From Clostridiales bacterium (GTDB taxonomy: Bacteria > Bacillota > Clostridia > TANB77 > CAG-508), in the NCBI GenBank assembly GCA_015056485.1, contig SVGD01000006.1, positions 29,292 through 93,291 on the forward strand: DNA of 64,000 nucleotides, written 5' to 3'. A model generated the notes under the pieces. It was not told the origin of the DNA and made no database searches. It saw only the letters and a list, made by a program, of their open reading frames with translations. The stretch's first letter is position 1. Each line of letters opens with the position of its first letter. Shown here in pieces: positions 15,725 through 24,863 of the stretch. The translations under genes were made by a program, and so were the position numbers.

Positions 15725-17305
15725 ATGATTAATGCAATAGGAGTAACAGTTAGATTTGGGAAAAGAGCTTTATTTGAAGATGTAAATATAAAATTTACAA
15801 AAGGTAACTGTTATGGATTAATAGGAGCAAATGGTGCAGGTAAATCTACATTTTTAAAAGTTTTATCTGGAGAAATAGAACCAAGTAAAGGTGAAGTAGC
15901 GATTGAGAAAGGCAAAAGATTATCAACATTAAAACAAAATCACTTTGCTTATGAAGAGCATACTGTAATGGACACAGTAATAATGGGAAATGAAGTTTTG
16001 TATAAAATAATGAAAGAAAAAGAAGAGATTTATGCAAAACCAGATTTTTCAGAAGAAGATGGTTTAAAAGCTGCAAAATTAGAAGAAGAATTTGCAGAAT
16101 TAGATGGTTGGAATGCTGAATCAGATGCTGCAACTCTTTTGAATAATTTAGGAATTCCTGGTGCTGACCATTATAAATTAATGAAAGAATTAGAAGCAAA
16201 AGAAAAAGTTAAGGTTTTACTTGCACAAAGTTTATTTGGAAATCCAGATGTATTATTACTTGATGAGCCTACTAACGATTTAGATATAAAAAGTATTGAA
16301 TGGCTACAAGATTTTTTAATTGATTTTGAAAATACAGTTATTGTAGTATCACATGATAGATATTTTCTTAATAAAGTTTGTACTCATATTGCAGATGTTG
16401 ATTTTGGAAAAATAAAAATATATCCAGGAAATTATGATTTTTGGTATGAATCAAGTCAGTTAGCATTAAAACAAGCAAGAGAAGCTAATAAAAAGAAAGA
16501 AGAAAAAATTAAAGAATTACAAGAATTTATTGCAAGATTTAGTGCTAATGCTTCAAAATCTAAACAAGCTACATCAAGAAAAAAATCTTTGGAAAAAATT
16601 GAATTAGAAGAAATAAAAGCATCAAACAGAAAATATCCATATATAGATTTTAAACCAGATAGAGAACCTGGAAAAGAAATACTAACAGTAAATAATCTTT
16701 CAAAAACAATAAATGGAGAAAAAGTATTAAATAATGTGTCTTTCAGTTTTAAAGCTGATAATAAAATTGCAGTTATATCAGATAACGAATTAGCAATAAC
16801 AACATTATTCCAAATTATTTCTGGAGAAATGGAACCAGATGAAGGAGAAGTATTGTGGGGAAAAACTATAACAAATGATTATTTCCCAAAAGATAATAAT
16901 TATTTATTCGAAACTGAAGAAATACTTGTTGACTGGCTTAGAAAATATTCAAAAGACCCAGATGAAACATATGTTAGAGGATTTTTAGGAAGAATGTTAT
17001 TTTCAGGAGATGAAGCATTAAAGAAAACTAAAGTATTATCAGGAGGAGAAAAAGTTAGATGTGTTCTTTCTAAACTAATGTTATCAGGGGCTAATTTCTT
17101 AATTTTTGATGAGCCTACAAACCATTTAGATATGGAAAGTATAACAGCATTAAATGAAGGTATGAAAAAATTTAAAGGAAATATGCTATTTACATCACAT
17201 GACCATCAGTTAGTTCAAACAGTTGCTGATAGAATTATAGATATAAGAAAAGATAAAGTAATCGACAGACAATGTACTTATAATGAATATTTAAATATGG
17301 AATAA
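15725..17305 (+). CDS. ABC-F family ATPase (YbiT-like) with degenerate second Walker A
   Basis: 526 residues, two ABC domains joined by a charged helical linker (SRFSANASKS-type motif: ARFSANASKSKQATSRKKS). NBD1 has Walker A LIGANGAGKST (about 33-43) and LLLDEPTNDLD, with the weak signature LEAKEKVKVLLAQ usual for this group. NBD2 has a good signature LSGGEKVR and FDEPTNHLD, but its Walker A reads ISDNELAITTL, lacking the Gly residues and the Lys. ABC-F proteins act on the ribosome and have no membrane domain. AGGAGG precedes the ATG. Confidence 0.92.
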   Translation: MINAIGVTVRFGKRALFEDVNIKFTKGNCYGLIGANGAGKSTFLKVLSGEIEPSKGEVAIEKGKRLSTLKQNHFAYEEHTVMDTVIMGNEVLYKIMKEKEEIYAKPDFSEEDGLKAAKLEEEFAELDGWNAESDAATLLNNLGIPGADHYKLMKELEAKEKVKVLLAQSLFGNPDVLLLDEPTNDLDIKSIEWLQDFLIDFENTVIVVSHDRYFLNKVCTHIADVDFGKIKIYPGNYDFWYESSQLALKQAREANKKKEEKIKELQEFIARFSANASKSKQATSRKKSLEKIELEEIKASNRKYPYIDFKPDREPGKEILTVNNLSKTINGEKVLNNVSFSFKADNKIAVISDNELAITTLFQIISGEMEPDEGEVLWGKTITNDYFPKDNNYLFETEEILVDWLRKYSKDPDETYVRGFLGRMLFSGDEALKKTKVLSGGEKVRCVLSKLMLSGANFLIFDEPTNHLDMESITALNEGMKKFKGNMLFTSHDHQLVQTVADRIIDIRKDKVIDRQCTYNEYLNME

Positions 17306-17306
17306 A

Positions 17307-17338
17307 AAACAAGGTGACCTTTCGGTCACCTTGTTTTT
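17307..17338. terminator. Strong terminator after the ABC-F gene
   Basis: Arms AACAAGGTGACC and GGTCACCTTGTT, loop TTTC, T-run. Confidence 0.92.
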
Positions 17339-17347
17339 TGATAAGAT

Positions 17348-17557
17348 TTATCTCTTGATTCCTCTGGGAGAAGCGTTTATTTCCTCCTGTGTTTTAGGAG
17401 TAATAAATTTTGAGTTTTCTCCTGCGGGGTACATATCCGGGGTTCGCGGAAGCTGATAATAAGGAGCTTTCTTAGTTGCTTTAGCAGCTCCTATAAAACC
17501 ACCGGAGTGAGCCTTTTTCTTATCTTTGCGTACAAGCATGAATTCACGACCTTTCAT
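17348..17557 (-). CDS. Small basic protein of unknown function, GC-richer than neighbours
   Basis: 69 residues (or 63 from the ATG at 17539). Lys/Gly/Ala-rich: KKKAHSGGFIGAAKATKKAP, then a Pro-rich PRTPDMYPAGENSKF. About 45-47 percent GC against about 28 percent nearby. A near-consensus promoter lies upstream (17591-17619), and a hairpin TAGG/CCTA sits just before the first ATG. The second ATG has AAAGG 8 nt upstream and may be the real start. No known family recognised. Confidence 0.6.
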   Translation of the reverse strand: MKGREFMLVRKDKKKAHSGGFIGAAKATKKAPYYQLPRTPDMYPAGENSKFITPKTQEEINASPRGIKR

Positions 17558-17590
17558 ATAAAATAGGATATTGCCTATAAACGCATAGAC

Positions 17591-17619
17591 ATTTTATCAA
17601 AAAAATGCTGAAAAGTCAA
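17591..17619 (-). promoter_or_regulatory. Promoter of the small basic protein gene
   Basis: On the minus strand TTGACT, 17-nt spacer, TAAAAT. Confidence 0.8.
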
Positions 17620-17671
17620 TGAATACGGGATATATGAACGATTTGTGTTATATGTACAAATTTATTTTTAA

Positions 17672-17700
17672 CGTTGTAGGGAACACCATTGGTCGTCCGC
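17672..17700. repeat. Dispersed TGTAGGG repeat
   Basis: GTTGTAGGGAACACCATTGG followed by TCGTCCGC. Confidence 0.7.
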
Positions 17701-17721
17701 TTTCAAAAAAATAAATAAACT

Positions 17722-17783
17722 AAGCTAAAATATTAATTTTTGAAAATGAATGCTCATTTGTCAAAAATTAATTATTTTAGCTT
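17722..17783. repeat. Large AT-rich inverted repeat
   Basis: Arms of about 22 nt: AAGCTAAAATATTAATTTTT and its near-complement ending TTATTTTAGCTT. It lies in the 430-nt gap 17558-17993, which otherwise holds only other repeats and a promoter. Confidence 0.75.
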
Positions 17784-17790
17784 TAAAAAA

Positions 17791-17820
17791 TTCACTGAAA
17801 ATTTTTAAATTTTCAGTGAA
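17791..17820. repeat. Perfect 14-bp palindrome
   Basis: Arms TTCACTGAAAATTT and AAATTTTCAGTGAA with a 2-nt centre. Confidence 0.8.
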
Positions 17821-17872
17821 TCGAAAAAATGTTAATATAATTTTAATTATGTATTCGATAATTAATTAGATT

Positions 17873-17932
17873 GTAGGGGCGACCATTGGTCGTCCGTGCT
17901 TCGAAGAACGGGCGATTAAAATCGCCCCTACA
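17873..17932. repeat. Dispersed TGTAGGGGCGACC repeat, paired inverted copies
   Basis: TGTAGGGGCGACCATTGGTC, a short TTCGAAGAA hairpin, then inverted GGGCGATTAAAATCGCCCCT. Best-preserved member of the family in the window. Confidence 0.8.
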
Positions 17933-17993
17933 GCATTTGCAATAAATTTTAAGATTTATAATATAATAACCAAAATCCAAACACATTAAATTC

Positions 17994-19046
17994 CTATTTA
18001 TATTTCTCCTGAATTTCTAAAATTTCATTATAATTATTATCCAAAATATTTAAAAAGGCATTTGTTACATCTGGGTCGAATTGGGTTCCTGCATTATTCT
18101 TGAATTCATTTTTTACAAAATCCACATTAAGAGCATCACGGTAATTTCTTCTTGAAGTCATTGCATCAAAAGCATCTGCAACTGAAGCAATTCTTGCTAA
18201 ATAAGGGATTTCTTCACCTTTAAGTTTTCCAGGATATCCATTGCCATCAAATTTTTCATGGTGATGTTTTACAATAGGAACAATATCATTAAAGATAGTA
18301 GCACCTGATAATATATGAGCTCCTATGGCAGGGTGATTTTTTATTTCAGAATATTCGTCATCAGTTAATCTAGTATCTTTTAATAAAATGTGGTCAGGTA
18401 CACCTATTTTTCCTATATCGTGGAATAGACCACCTAATTTTAAAGTTTTTAAATTTTCTTCAGGAATATTTAAAGCTTTACCAATTAAAACAGAATATTC
18501 GGAAACTCTATCAGAATGTCCTCTTGTATAACTGTCTTTTGCTTCAACAGTATATCTTAAAGCTTCGATACTTCCTAAATAAGCATCTTCTAATTTTTTA
18601 TATGTATCTGCAAGCTCAACGTTCATATCTTTGATAGTTTTCATTTGAGAAATTGCTTTTATTCCAGATTCTATTAATAAAAGAAGTTGGTCGAATTTAT
18701 CACTTTTTTCACAATATCCTTGAATATCTAATCTTCTAATTGTTTCTAATGGTGGAGCTAAGTCTTTGTGACCTGTTAATAATAAAATATATAAATCTTT
18801 ATTAAATTTACGAATTTCTTCAACAACTTGGTCACCATGTAAAGGAGTCATAATAAAGTCTAAAAGCATTAAGTCAAAATGTTCATTTTTAACTCTTTCA
18901 ATAGCTTCAACAGGGTCTGTAACACCTACAAAATAATAACCAGATTTATTTAAAAATACCTTTAAAGAATCTATGATTCCGTATTCATCGTCTACACCTA
19001 TTATTTTATATTGTTGATTATTATTTGATACTGCATGTTTACGCAT
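17994..19046 (-). CDS. Response regulator with HD-GYP phosphodiesterase domain
   Basis: 350 residues from the ATG at 19046, which has AAAGG upstream. A CheY-like receiver domain (about 12-130) has phospho-acceptor Asp in LMLLDFIMTPLHGDQ and a conserved Lys in YCEKSDKF. An HD-GYP domain (about 155-345) shows HSDRVSEYS, FHDIGKIGVPD, HHEKFDGNGYP and DAFDAMTSRRNYR, all intact. Such proteins hydrolyse cyclic di-GMP in response to a kinase. The nearest kinase gene is at 23039-24853, but it is in a different operon. Confidence 0.93.
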   Translation of the reverse strand: MRKHAVSNNNQQYKIIGVDDEYGIIDSLKVFLNKSGYYFVGVTDPVEAIERVKNEHFDLMLLDFIMTPLHGDQVVEEIRKFNKDLYILLLTGHKDLAPPLETIRRLDIQGYCEKSDKFDQLLLLIESGIKAISQMKTIKDMNVELADTYKKLEDAYLGSIEALRYTVEAKDSYTRGHSDRVSEYSVLIGKALNIPEENLKTLKLGGLFHDIGKIGVPDHILLKDTRLTDDEYSEIKNHPAIGAHILSGATIFNDIVPIVKHHHEKFDGNGYPGKLKGEEIPYLARIASVADAFDAMTSRRNYRDALNVDFVKNEFKNNAGTQFDPDVTNAFLNILDNNYNEILEIQEKYK

Positions 19047-19215
19047 AATAATCAATCCTTTCTATAATTACTAATTCTAAAGGCATTATAATAATAAAAC
19101 AAAAAAAATGCAATAAAAAAACGAAAAAAGTTGCAGTGCGAGCGTTTTCTGTGTTATAATGTTCACTGATAAGATACCAAAGATAGTTTATTTAATCTTA
19201 TTGGAGGATGTTGAA

Positions 19216-20121
19216 ATGATATTTAAAGATTATTATAAAATATTAGGTTTAGATACTAATAAAGTAACTCCAGAACAAGTGAAATTAGCATTCAGAGAAC
19301 AAGCAAAAAAATATCACCCAGATGTTAATAATGGAAATGACCAATATGAAGATAGATTTAAAGACATAAATGAAGCATATAAAGTATTATCTTCTGCACA
19401 AAGCAAAAGAAAATATGACAGAATGTGGATATCTCATGTAGGTAAAAGAAAAATAGCATATGAAACTAGTAAAAGAGAAAAAGGCTCAGCTTTTAGTGAG
19501 TTTTTTACTATGTTTTTTGGTGAAGACGAACAAAGTAAAGAAAATGATAGCAATAAAAATATAAAAAAGAAAAATCCTATTAGAGGTGAAAATGTTGAAA
19601 CTGAAATAGAAATAGGATTAGAAGATGCCTTTTATGGAGTGGATAAAAGAATTTCATTAAGAGCAGTAGATGGAAATTTAAAAACTTTTGCTGTAAAAGT
19701 ACCTGCTGGAATTAGAAGTGGAGAAAAAATAAGATTACTAGGACAAGGTAAAAAAGGACAAAATGGTGGAAAAAATGGTGATTTATTTATTAAAATAAAT
19801 ATAAAAAATAGTAGTAAATTTAGATTAGATGGATATAATTTAGAAACAGATTTATATTTATCGCCATGGGAAGCGGCATTAGGAAAAAGAGTTAATATTG
19901 ACACAATAGATGATACTGTTGCAGTATATGTTCCACCAGGTATTCAAAGTGGAGAAAGGGTAAAAATTGCACAAAAAGGATATAAAGATGGACAAGGTAG
20001 CAGAGGAGATTTAATTGCTGAAATAAAAACAGTAGTACCTAAAAAATTAACAGAGGAAGAAAAAGAATTATTTGAGAAATTAAAAAACATTTCTCAATTC
20101 AATCCTAGAAATGATAAATAG
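19216..20121 (+). CDS. DnaJ-like co-chaperone (CbpA type, no zinc finger)
   Basis: 301 residues from the ATG at 19216, preceded by TTGGAGG; an upstream in-frame ATG at 19159 lacks a ribosome site. The J domain (about 3-70) has YYKILGLD, HPD in AKKYHPDVNN and FKDINEAYKVLS. A linker is followed by the two C-terminal substrate domains (KVPAGIRSGEKIRLLGQG and VYVPPGIQSGERVKIAQKG). The zinc-finger region of DnaJ is absent, as in CbpA. It stimulates Hsp70 ATPase; DnaK is not in the window. Confidence 0.92.
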   Translation: MIFKDYYKILGLDTNKVTPEQVKLAFREQAKKYHPDVNNGNDQYEDRFKDINEAYKVLSSAQSKRKYDRMWISHVGKRKIAYETSKREKGSAFSEFFTMFFGEDEQSKENDSNKNIKKKNPIRGENVETEIEIGLEDAFYGVDKRISLRAVDGNLKTFAVKVPAGIRSGEKIRLLGQGKKGQNGGKNGDLFIKINIKNSSKFRLDGYNLETDLYLSPWEAALGKRVNIDTIDDTVAVYVPPGIQSGERVKIAQKGYKDGQGSRGDLIAEIKTVVPKKLTEEEKELFEKLKNISQFNPRNDK

Positions 20122-20153
20122 ACATTAAAAGTAAACATAATACGGAAAATCCG

Positions 20154-20183
20154 TTGACAGAATCAGCCTTTATGGTGTATAAT
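20154..20183 (+). promoter_or_regulatory. Promoter of the 20.2-23.0 kb operon
   Basis: TTGACA, 18-nt spacer, TATAAT; predicted start near 20190. Confidence 0.8.
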
Positions 20184-20246
20184 ATTAGAGTAATAATATA
20201 CATAAGATAAAGAGCATTAATATTTGGAAAAAGAGAGGTGCTTTAG

Positions 20247-20813
20247 ATGGAAAATAGCTTACAGGGCAAACACTTTAGTATAACTGACCCACAAAATGTT
20301 AGTACAGTAATATATCAAGTAAACAAAACGGAAAAAGAATACTTAAGTTTTGCGCCAAAATTCACTATTGAAAGGCTAGAATATACTGAGGAAATGGTTG
20401 GCGAAAAGAAAAAGAAAACTTTTTACGTGAATGAACCAGACCCAGATGGAAGTAAACTAGTAATATTATCTTTTGCTAAAGAAAAAGTTGTAATAAATAA
20501 TGGTGTTTTAGACGAAAATAAAATTACAATCTCAAAAAAACCAATGCCATTTAAATTTAAAACATTATATTCAGAGCAAGAGATGGAATATAAAGAATTT
20601 ACATATACACCAAATTTAAAAAGGCCAATTACTATAATTGACCCAGAAACTACAGAAGAAATAAAACCAATATTGTATATGGATGAAAAAACAAATGAAG
20701 TAAAAGGAAAATGCAAATTAAAACCTTATAAAAGTTATTTTGCATTTGAAATAAGAGAAAATGATGACAAATCTGTCGATATAGTAGGAGGAAATCCTGT
20801 AATAGAAAATTAA
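20247..20813 (+). CDS. Hypothetical protein, first gene of coupling-protein operon
   Basis: 188 residues, predicted soluble and beta-rich with no signal peptide or membrane segment. Recurrent short strand patterns (KHFSITDPQNVSTVIYQVNK; KLVILSFAKEKVVINNGVL; PITIIDPETTEEIKP). No known family recognised. GAGAGGTG precedes the ATG. It is followed after 14 nt by a 60-residue gene and then by the VirD4-like gene. By context it may be a cytoplasmic partner or substrate adaptor of the coupling ATPase; this is inference. Confidence 0.75.
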   Translation: MENSLQGKHFSITDPQNVSTVIYQVNKTEKEYLSFAPKFTIERLEYTEEMVGEKKKKTFYVNEPDPDGSKLVILSFAKEKVVINNGVLDENKITISKKPMPFKFKTLYSEQEMEYKEFTYTPNLKRPITIIDPETTEEIKPILYMDEKTNEVKGKCKLKPYKSYFAFEIRENDDKSVDIVGGNPVIEN

Positions 20814-20827
20814 GGAGGATGTAAAAA

Positions 20828-21010
20828 ATGTCTAGATTAGGAATAGCAGAGAAATTTAGAAAAAAACTTGAAAGAACAAGAGAAATGGGACCTGATTTAA
20901 GAGGTGTAAAAATACAAGAAGGAGATGGAACATATAATATAACAGCTGCACGAAGAAGGGCTAACTTTTCAAGAGGAAATGTTCAACAAGAATCAGGAAG
21001 AGATAGATAA
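20828..21010 (+). CDS. Small basic hypothetical protein
   Basis: 60 residues, rich in Arg and Lys (EKFRKKLERTREMG, AARRRANFSRG). No membrane segment. AAGGAGG precedes the ATG. It lies between the 188-residue protein and the VirD4-like gene in one operon. Charge and position suggest nucleic-acid or partner binding, but no family is recognised. Confidence 0.7.
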   Translation: MSRLGIAEKFRKKLERTREMGPDLRGVKIQEGDGTYNITAARRRANFSRGNVQQESGRDR

Positions 21011-21032
21011 TTACTAAAGAAAAGGTGATTTT

Positions 21033-23007
21033 ATGGGATATAAAATTAGAAATACAATTAAAAAGAGTAAAATGGTGTTTGTAGTAATGGCCGTAGTGTG
21101 GATTGCACTAGGAATATTACTAATGGCACCTATTGCCGTTAGTTTAGTAGAAAGTTTAGAATCTACAGCTAGCGGTACTTTTGATTCTAATAACTTTTTT
21201 AGCATATTATTTACAAAGTTTGGTACAATAGGAAGTAATATGGGAAAGGTATTTAGACCAAAATATATATCAACTTATGGTAAATGTATGGGATGGTGTA
21301 CTTTTGGTGTATTAGTTTTAGGTATATATGGAATGCTAAAATCAATGCCTAGAAACGAATATACAGATATTGAACATGGTTCAAGTGATTGGAGTACAAA
21401 TAAAGAAAAGTATAAAATTTTAAGTCCAAACAAAGGAATTTTATTAGCTGAAAAACATTATTTGCCTGTAGATAAACGAGGAAACGTAAATGTTATGGTA
21501 GTAGGACGGTTCAGGTTCTGGTAAATCTGCATCTTACGTTATACCAAATGCATATCAATTATTAGGTTCTTATGTTTTTACTGACCCTAAAGGTGAATTA
21601 TATGATAAAACAGCAGGATATTTAAAGAGTCAAGGATATGATATAAAAATATTAAACTTAGTAAATCCAGAAAATAGTGATGGATACAATCCATTATTAC
21701 ATATTGAAAGTGAAATAGATGTCGACGTTATTGCAAACACAATTGTAAAAGGACAAAAAGATGATAAAGCAGGTTCTACAGCTGACCCATATTGGGATGA
21801 TATGGCAGAAATGCTATTAAAAGCTCTAATTTATTATTTATTAGCAACAAGACCAGAAGAAGAACAAAGTTTAGCAAGTTGTGCAGAACTTGTAAGAGCA
21901 GCTAATAATAATGGTGGAGGAAACTTACTTACAGAACTTATGAATCAATTACCATATGACCATCCAGCTAGAATGTTCTATAAATCTATAGAAATAGCTC
22001 CAGAAAAAACATATGGATCAATTCTTTCATCACTTCAATCAAAATTAGGTAAATTTGATTCAAGTAAAATTGCAAATTTAACATCAACAAATACAATAAA
22101 TTTTGAAGATATAGGAAGAAAGAAAACAGCTGTATATGTAATTTCATCAGATACTCATACAGCATATGATTTTATACTTACAATATTCTTCTCACAAATG
22201 ATTCAACACTTATATGATTTTGCTGATAAAAGTGGAGGAGCATTACCTCAACCTACATACTTTATATTAGACGAGTTTGCTAACATTGGTAAAATCCCTG
22301 ATTTTGATAAAAAAATATCAACATCAAGAAGTAGAAAAATTTCATTTAGTGTTATTCTACAAAACTTAGACCAATTGGAAGCTGTTTATGAAAAATCATA
22401 TGAAACAATTATTGGTAACTGTGATACCACAATATTCTTAGGAAGTAACTCTCAAAAAACAGTTGAATATTTCTCTAAAGAAATGGGAGAAAAAACAATT
22501 GGAAGAGATAGTTGGACAACGAATAAAGATAAACACATGTGGAAACAAGGATTTAATAAATCTGATACAGTAATGGCAAGAGCATTGATGACACCAGATG
22601 AGCTACGTAGATTAGATAATGATATGTGTATTATTCTTGAAAAAGGAATAAAACCTATAAAAGCACAAAAATATTATTACTTTAACTATAATACAGGAAA
22701 ACTTGTTAAACAATATGCAACTAGCCATAATGATATTGACCCAATAGACAGAGGAACATGGAGAAAATATAATCCATATAATCCTTATGTAGAAGAAAGT
22801 GATAAATCAAAAGATGAACCTTCAATAGATTCATTAGACTCATTAGATGATTTATTTGATGATGTAGATGATAATAAAACTAAACCAGTTGAAAACAATA
22901 AAAACAATTCTATAGATAATGATGAAGATTCAACATATGATATTCAAAAAGAATTAGAAGCAAAATTTGATGAGCTTTTCGGAGCACTAGATGACGACGA
23001 TAATTAA
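21033..23007 (+). pseudogene. VirD4/TraG-like coupling ATPase broken by a +1 frameshift in Walker A
   Basis: The first frame (21033-21524) encodes two transmembrane helices and stops in VGRFRFW. Dropping the extra C at 21507 restores GGSGSGKSASY, a perfect Walker A, and the frame then runs to 23007: TDPKGELYDKTAGYL, the Walker B FILDEFANIGKIPDF, LQNLDQLEAVYEKSYETI and GNCDTTIFLGSN, all TraG/VirD4 hallmarks. The C-terminus is acidic. The downstream frame is undamaged, so the shift is recent, a sequencing or assembly error, or phase-variable. The joined product would be about 658 residues. Confidence 0.85.
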
Positions 23008-23010
23008 TAA

Positions 23011-23039
23011 AAAATCACCCTTTAATGGGTGATTTTTTT
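23011..23039. terminator. Bidirectional terminator
   Basis: Arms AAAATCACCC and GGGTGATTTT, loop TTTAAT, between converging genes. Confidence 0.88.
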
Positions 23040-24853
23040 TATTCTGGAATCTCTATATAGAAAGATGTCCCTTCTCCTTTTGTTGTTTCATATCTCATAT
23101 TACCATTAAAATGTGCTTTAATGTTTGAATAAGACATAAACAATCCTAAACCAGTTCCATTTTTTCCTTTAGTTGTAATCATTTCTTTGAATAATTTATC
23201 TTTAACTTTATCTGGTAATCCACCAGCATAATCTTGAATTTTTATTACTAACTTATTATTTTCTTGATATAAATGTAAGTCTATATTTTCATTTGGTTTT
23301 CCATTATAAGCTTGAATTGCATTTGAAATTATATTATTAACAACTTGTACTAAACTGTTAATATTTCCTGTGAATTCAATTGAATCATCAACTTTTACAA
23401 ATGTATTTAAATTTACAATCGAATGTTTAAGCTCATGTCTCATTAAAATATCTACGTGTTTTACTAAATCTTTTGCAGTAAAACTATTTTTAGAGTTATC
23501 TGAAAATGTTACTGCTTGTCCTTTAACAGCTGTTATAACATCAGACATATAAGATAAATGAGTTTTAATTTTGTCAATCCATTCATCCATTTCATGAGCG
23601 ATTTGATGATGGTCTTCTTCAGTTACTTCTTCATCTCCAATAGAAGCATAATATTCTTTAGTTAAATCAGATAAACCTTCAGCGGCACCTGAAATTGACA
23701 TTATTGGAGTTTTTAAGTTATGAGCAATACCTCCAATCATTTGTCCTAGTGTAGCTAAACGTTCTTGTTCAATCAATGTTTCTTGGTTAGATTTAATGGT
23801 TTGCATGTCTATAGTATGTTGAGTGATATCTTTTAAAAGTATAAGCGTTCCAAGAAAGGTTTTTTTTGAAAAAATACTGGTTACTTCTATATTAAAATAT
23901 TTATTGTAGCTAGAAAAATGTTTTTCTAATTTTATAGTAATATTTTTTTGTTTTGCTTGAATAATTGTTTCAGATAGCCTTTGTGAAAAACTATCTCCTT
24001 TAGATAAAATGTTGACGATTTCAAATAGATTTTTATTTCTTAAATCTTTATCTTGAATAGAAAACATTTTTAGGAAAGTTTGATTGAAATCAATAATATT
24101 ATTGTCTTCATTAATAACTATATAGGAGTCAGACATTCTATCAACAATTCTTTGCAATGCAATTGGTGTAGCACTTAAAAAGTTAAATTTAAAAATTGCT
24201 AAAGAGTAAAAGAAAACTGCAATAGCAAATGTAATAGGTGTAAGATATATTGTCATTGGAATTATACCTAATACACCTAAAGCATTTGTAATAATAGGGA
24301 AAAGACTTCCAATAAATACTAAAATAACTTGTCTTGAAAAGAACCCCGAATTTTTAATAGAGTAAGATATTAATATTGTTAGGCTTAGTAAGTATAATAT
24401 ATATGTATATATAGAGTGAACGTAAAAATACATACCAAAAAGAGTTTCAGACATATCTGTTGAATATACTTTATAGAACAAATGGTGAGAATCATTTGTC
24501 CATAATAAAAGTAATGAGATTATTGGAATTACAAATAATAGTAAGGCCGGTGATTTTATTTTAAATTTTGTATTTGCAAATGTAAGTGATAGCATGAAAA
24601 ATAACACTGGCATAAAACAAATTGGTATATATATAAAATAATCAAAATAAATAGGGTTTATTTCAAATCGGCTTGATAATGTGATTTGAAATAGCAAACC
24701 TAATATCCAAATTATAAAAAGTGAAAAAATTGCAAGGAAAATTTTGTGTAATTGATTTTTGTTTTTTTTACTTAAAACAGTTGATAAAATTAAAGTCATG
24801 ATAAAACAAATAATCATTAAAATAATAGTAGTACTTAATGATGCTAACATCAT
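23039..24853 (-). CDS. Sensor histidine kinase with 7TM N-terminal region and PAS domain
   Basis: 604 residues. Seven or eight hydrophobic helices (about 5-225) resemble the 7TM histidine kinase N-terminal region. A PAS-like domain follows (about 240-350; DSYIVINEDNNIIDFNQTFL), then a dimerisation domain with H-box GGIAHNLKTPIMS (His about 385), and HATPase with N-box VVNNIISNAIQAY, G1 DYAGGLP and G2 GTGLGLFMSY. It starts 10 nt after the NRPS stop on the same strand, so it is the second gene of the NRPS operon. No receiver-domain gene follows in that operon. Confidence 0.92.
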   Translation of the reverse strand: MMLASLSTTIILMIICFIMTLILSTVLSKKNKNQLHKIFLAIFSLFIIWILGLLFQITLSSRFEINPIYFDYFIYIPICFMPVLFFMLSLTFANTKFKIKSPALLLFVIPIISLLLLWTNDSHHLFYKVYSTDMSETLFGMYFYVHSIYTYILYLLSLTILISYSIKNSGFFSRQVILVFIGSLFPIITNALGVLGIIPMTIYLTPITFAIAVFFYSLAIFKFNFLSATPIALQRIVDRMSDSYIVINEDNNIIDFNQTFLKMFSIQDKDLRNKNLFEIVNILSKGDSFSQRLSETIIQAKQKNITIKLEKHFSSYNKYFNIEVTSIFSKKTFLGTLILLKDITQHTIDMQTIKSNQETLIEQERLATLGQMIGGIAHNLKTPIMSISGAAEGLSDLTKEYYASIGDEEVTEEDHHQIAHEMDEWIDKIKTHLSYMSDVITAVKGQAVTFSDNSKNSFTAKDLVKHVDILMRHELKHSIVNLNTFVKVDDSIEFTGNINSLVQVVNNIISNAIQAYNGKPNENIDLHLYQENNKLVIKIQDYAGGLPDKVKDKLFKEMITTKGKNGTGLGLFMSYSNIKAHFNGNMRYETTKGEGTSFYIEIPE

Positions 24854-24863
24854 AAAACCCCCT

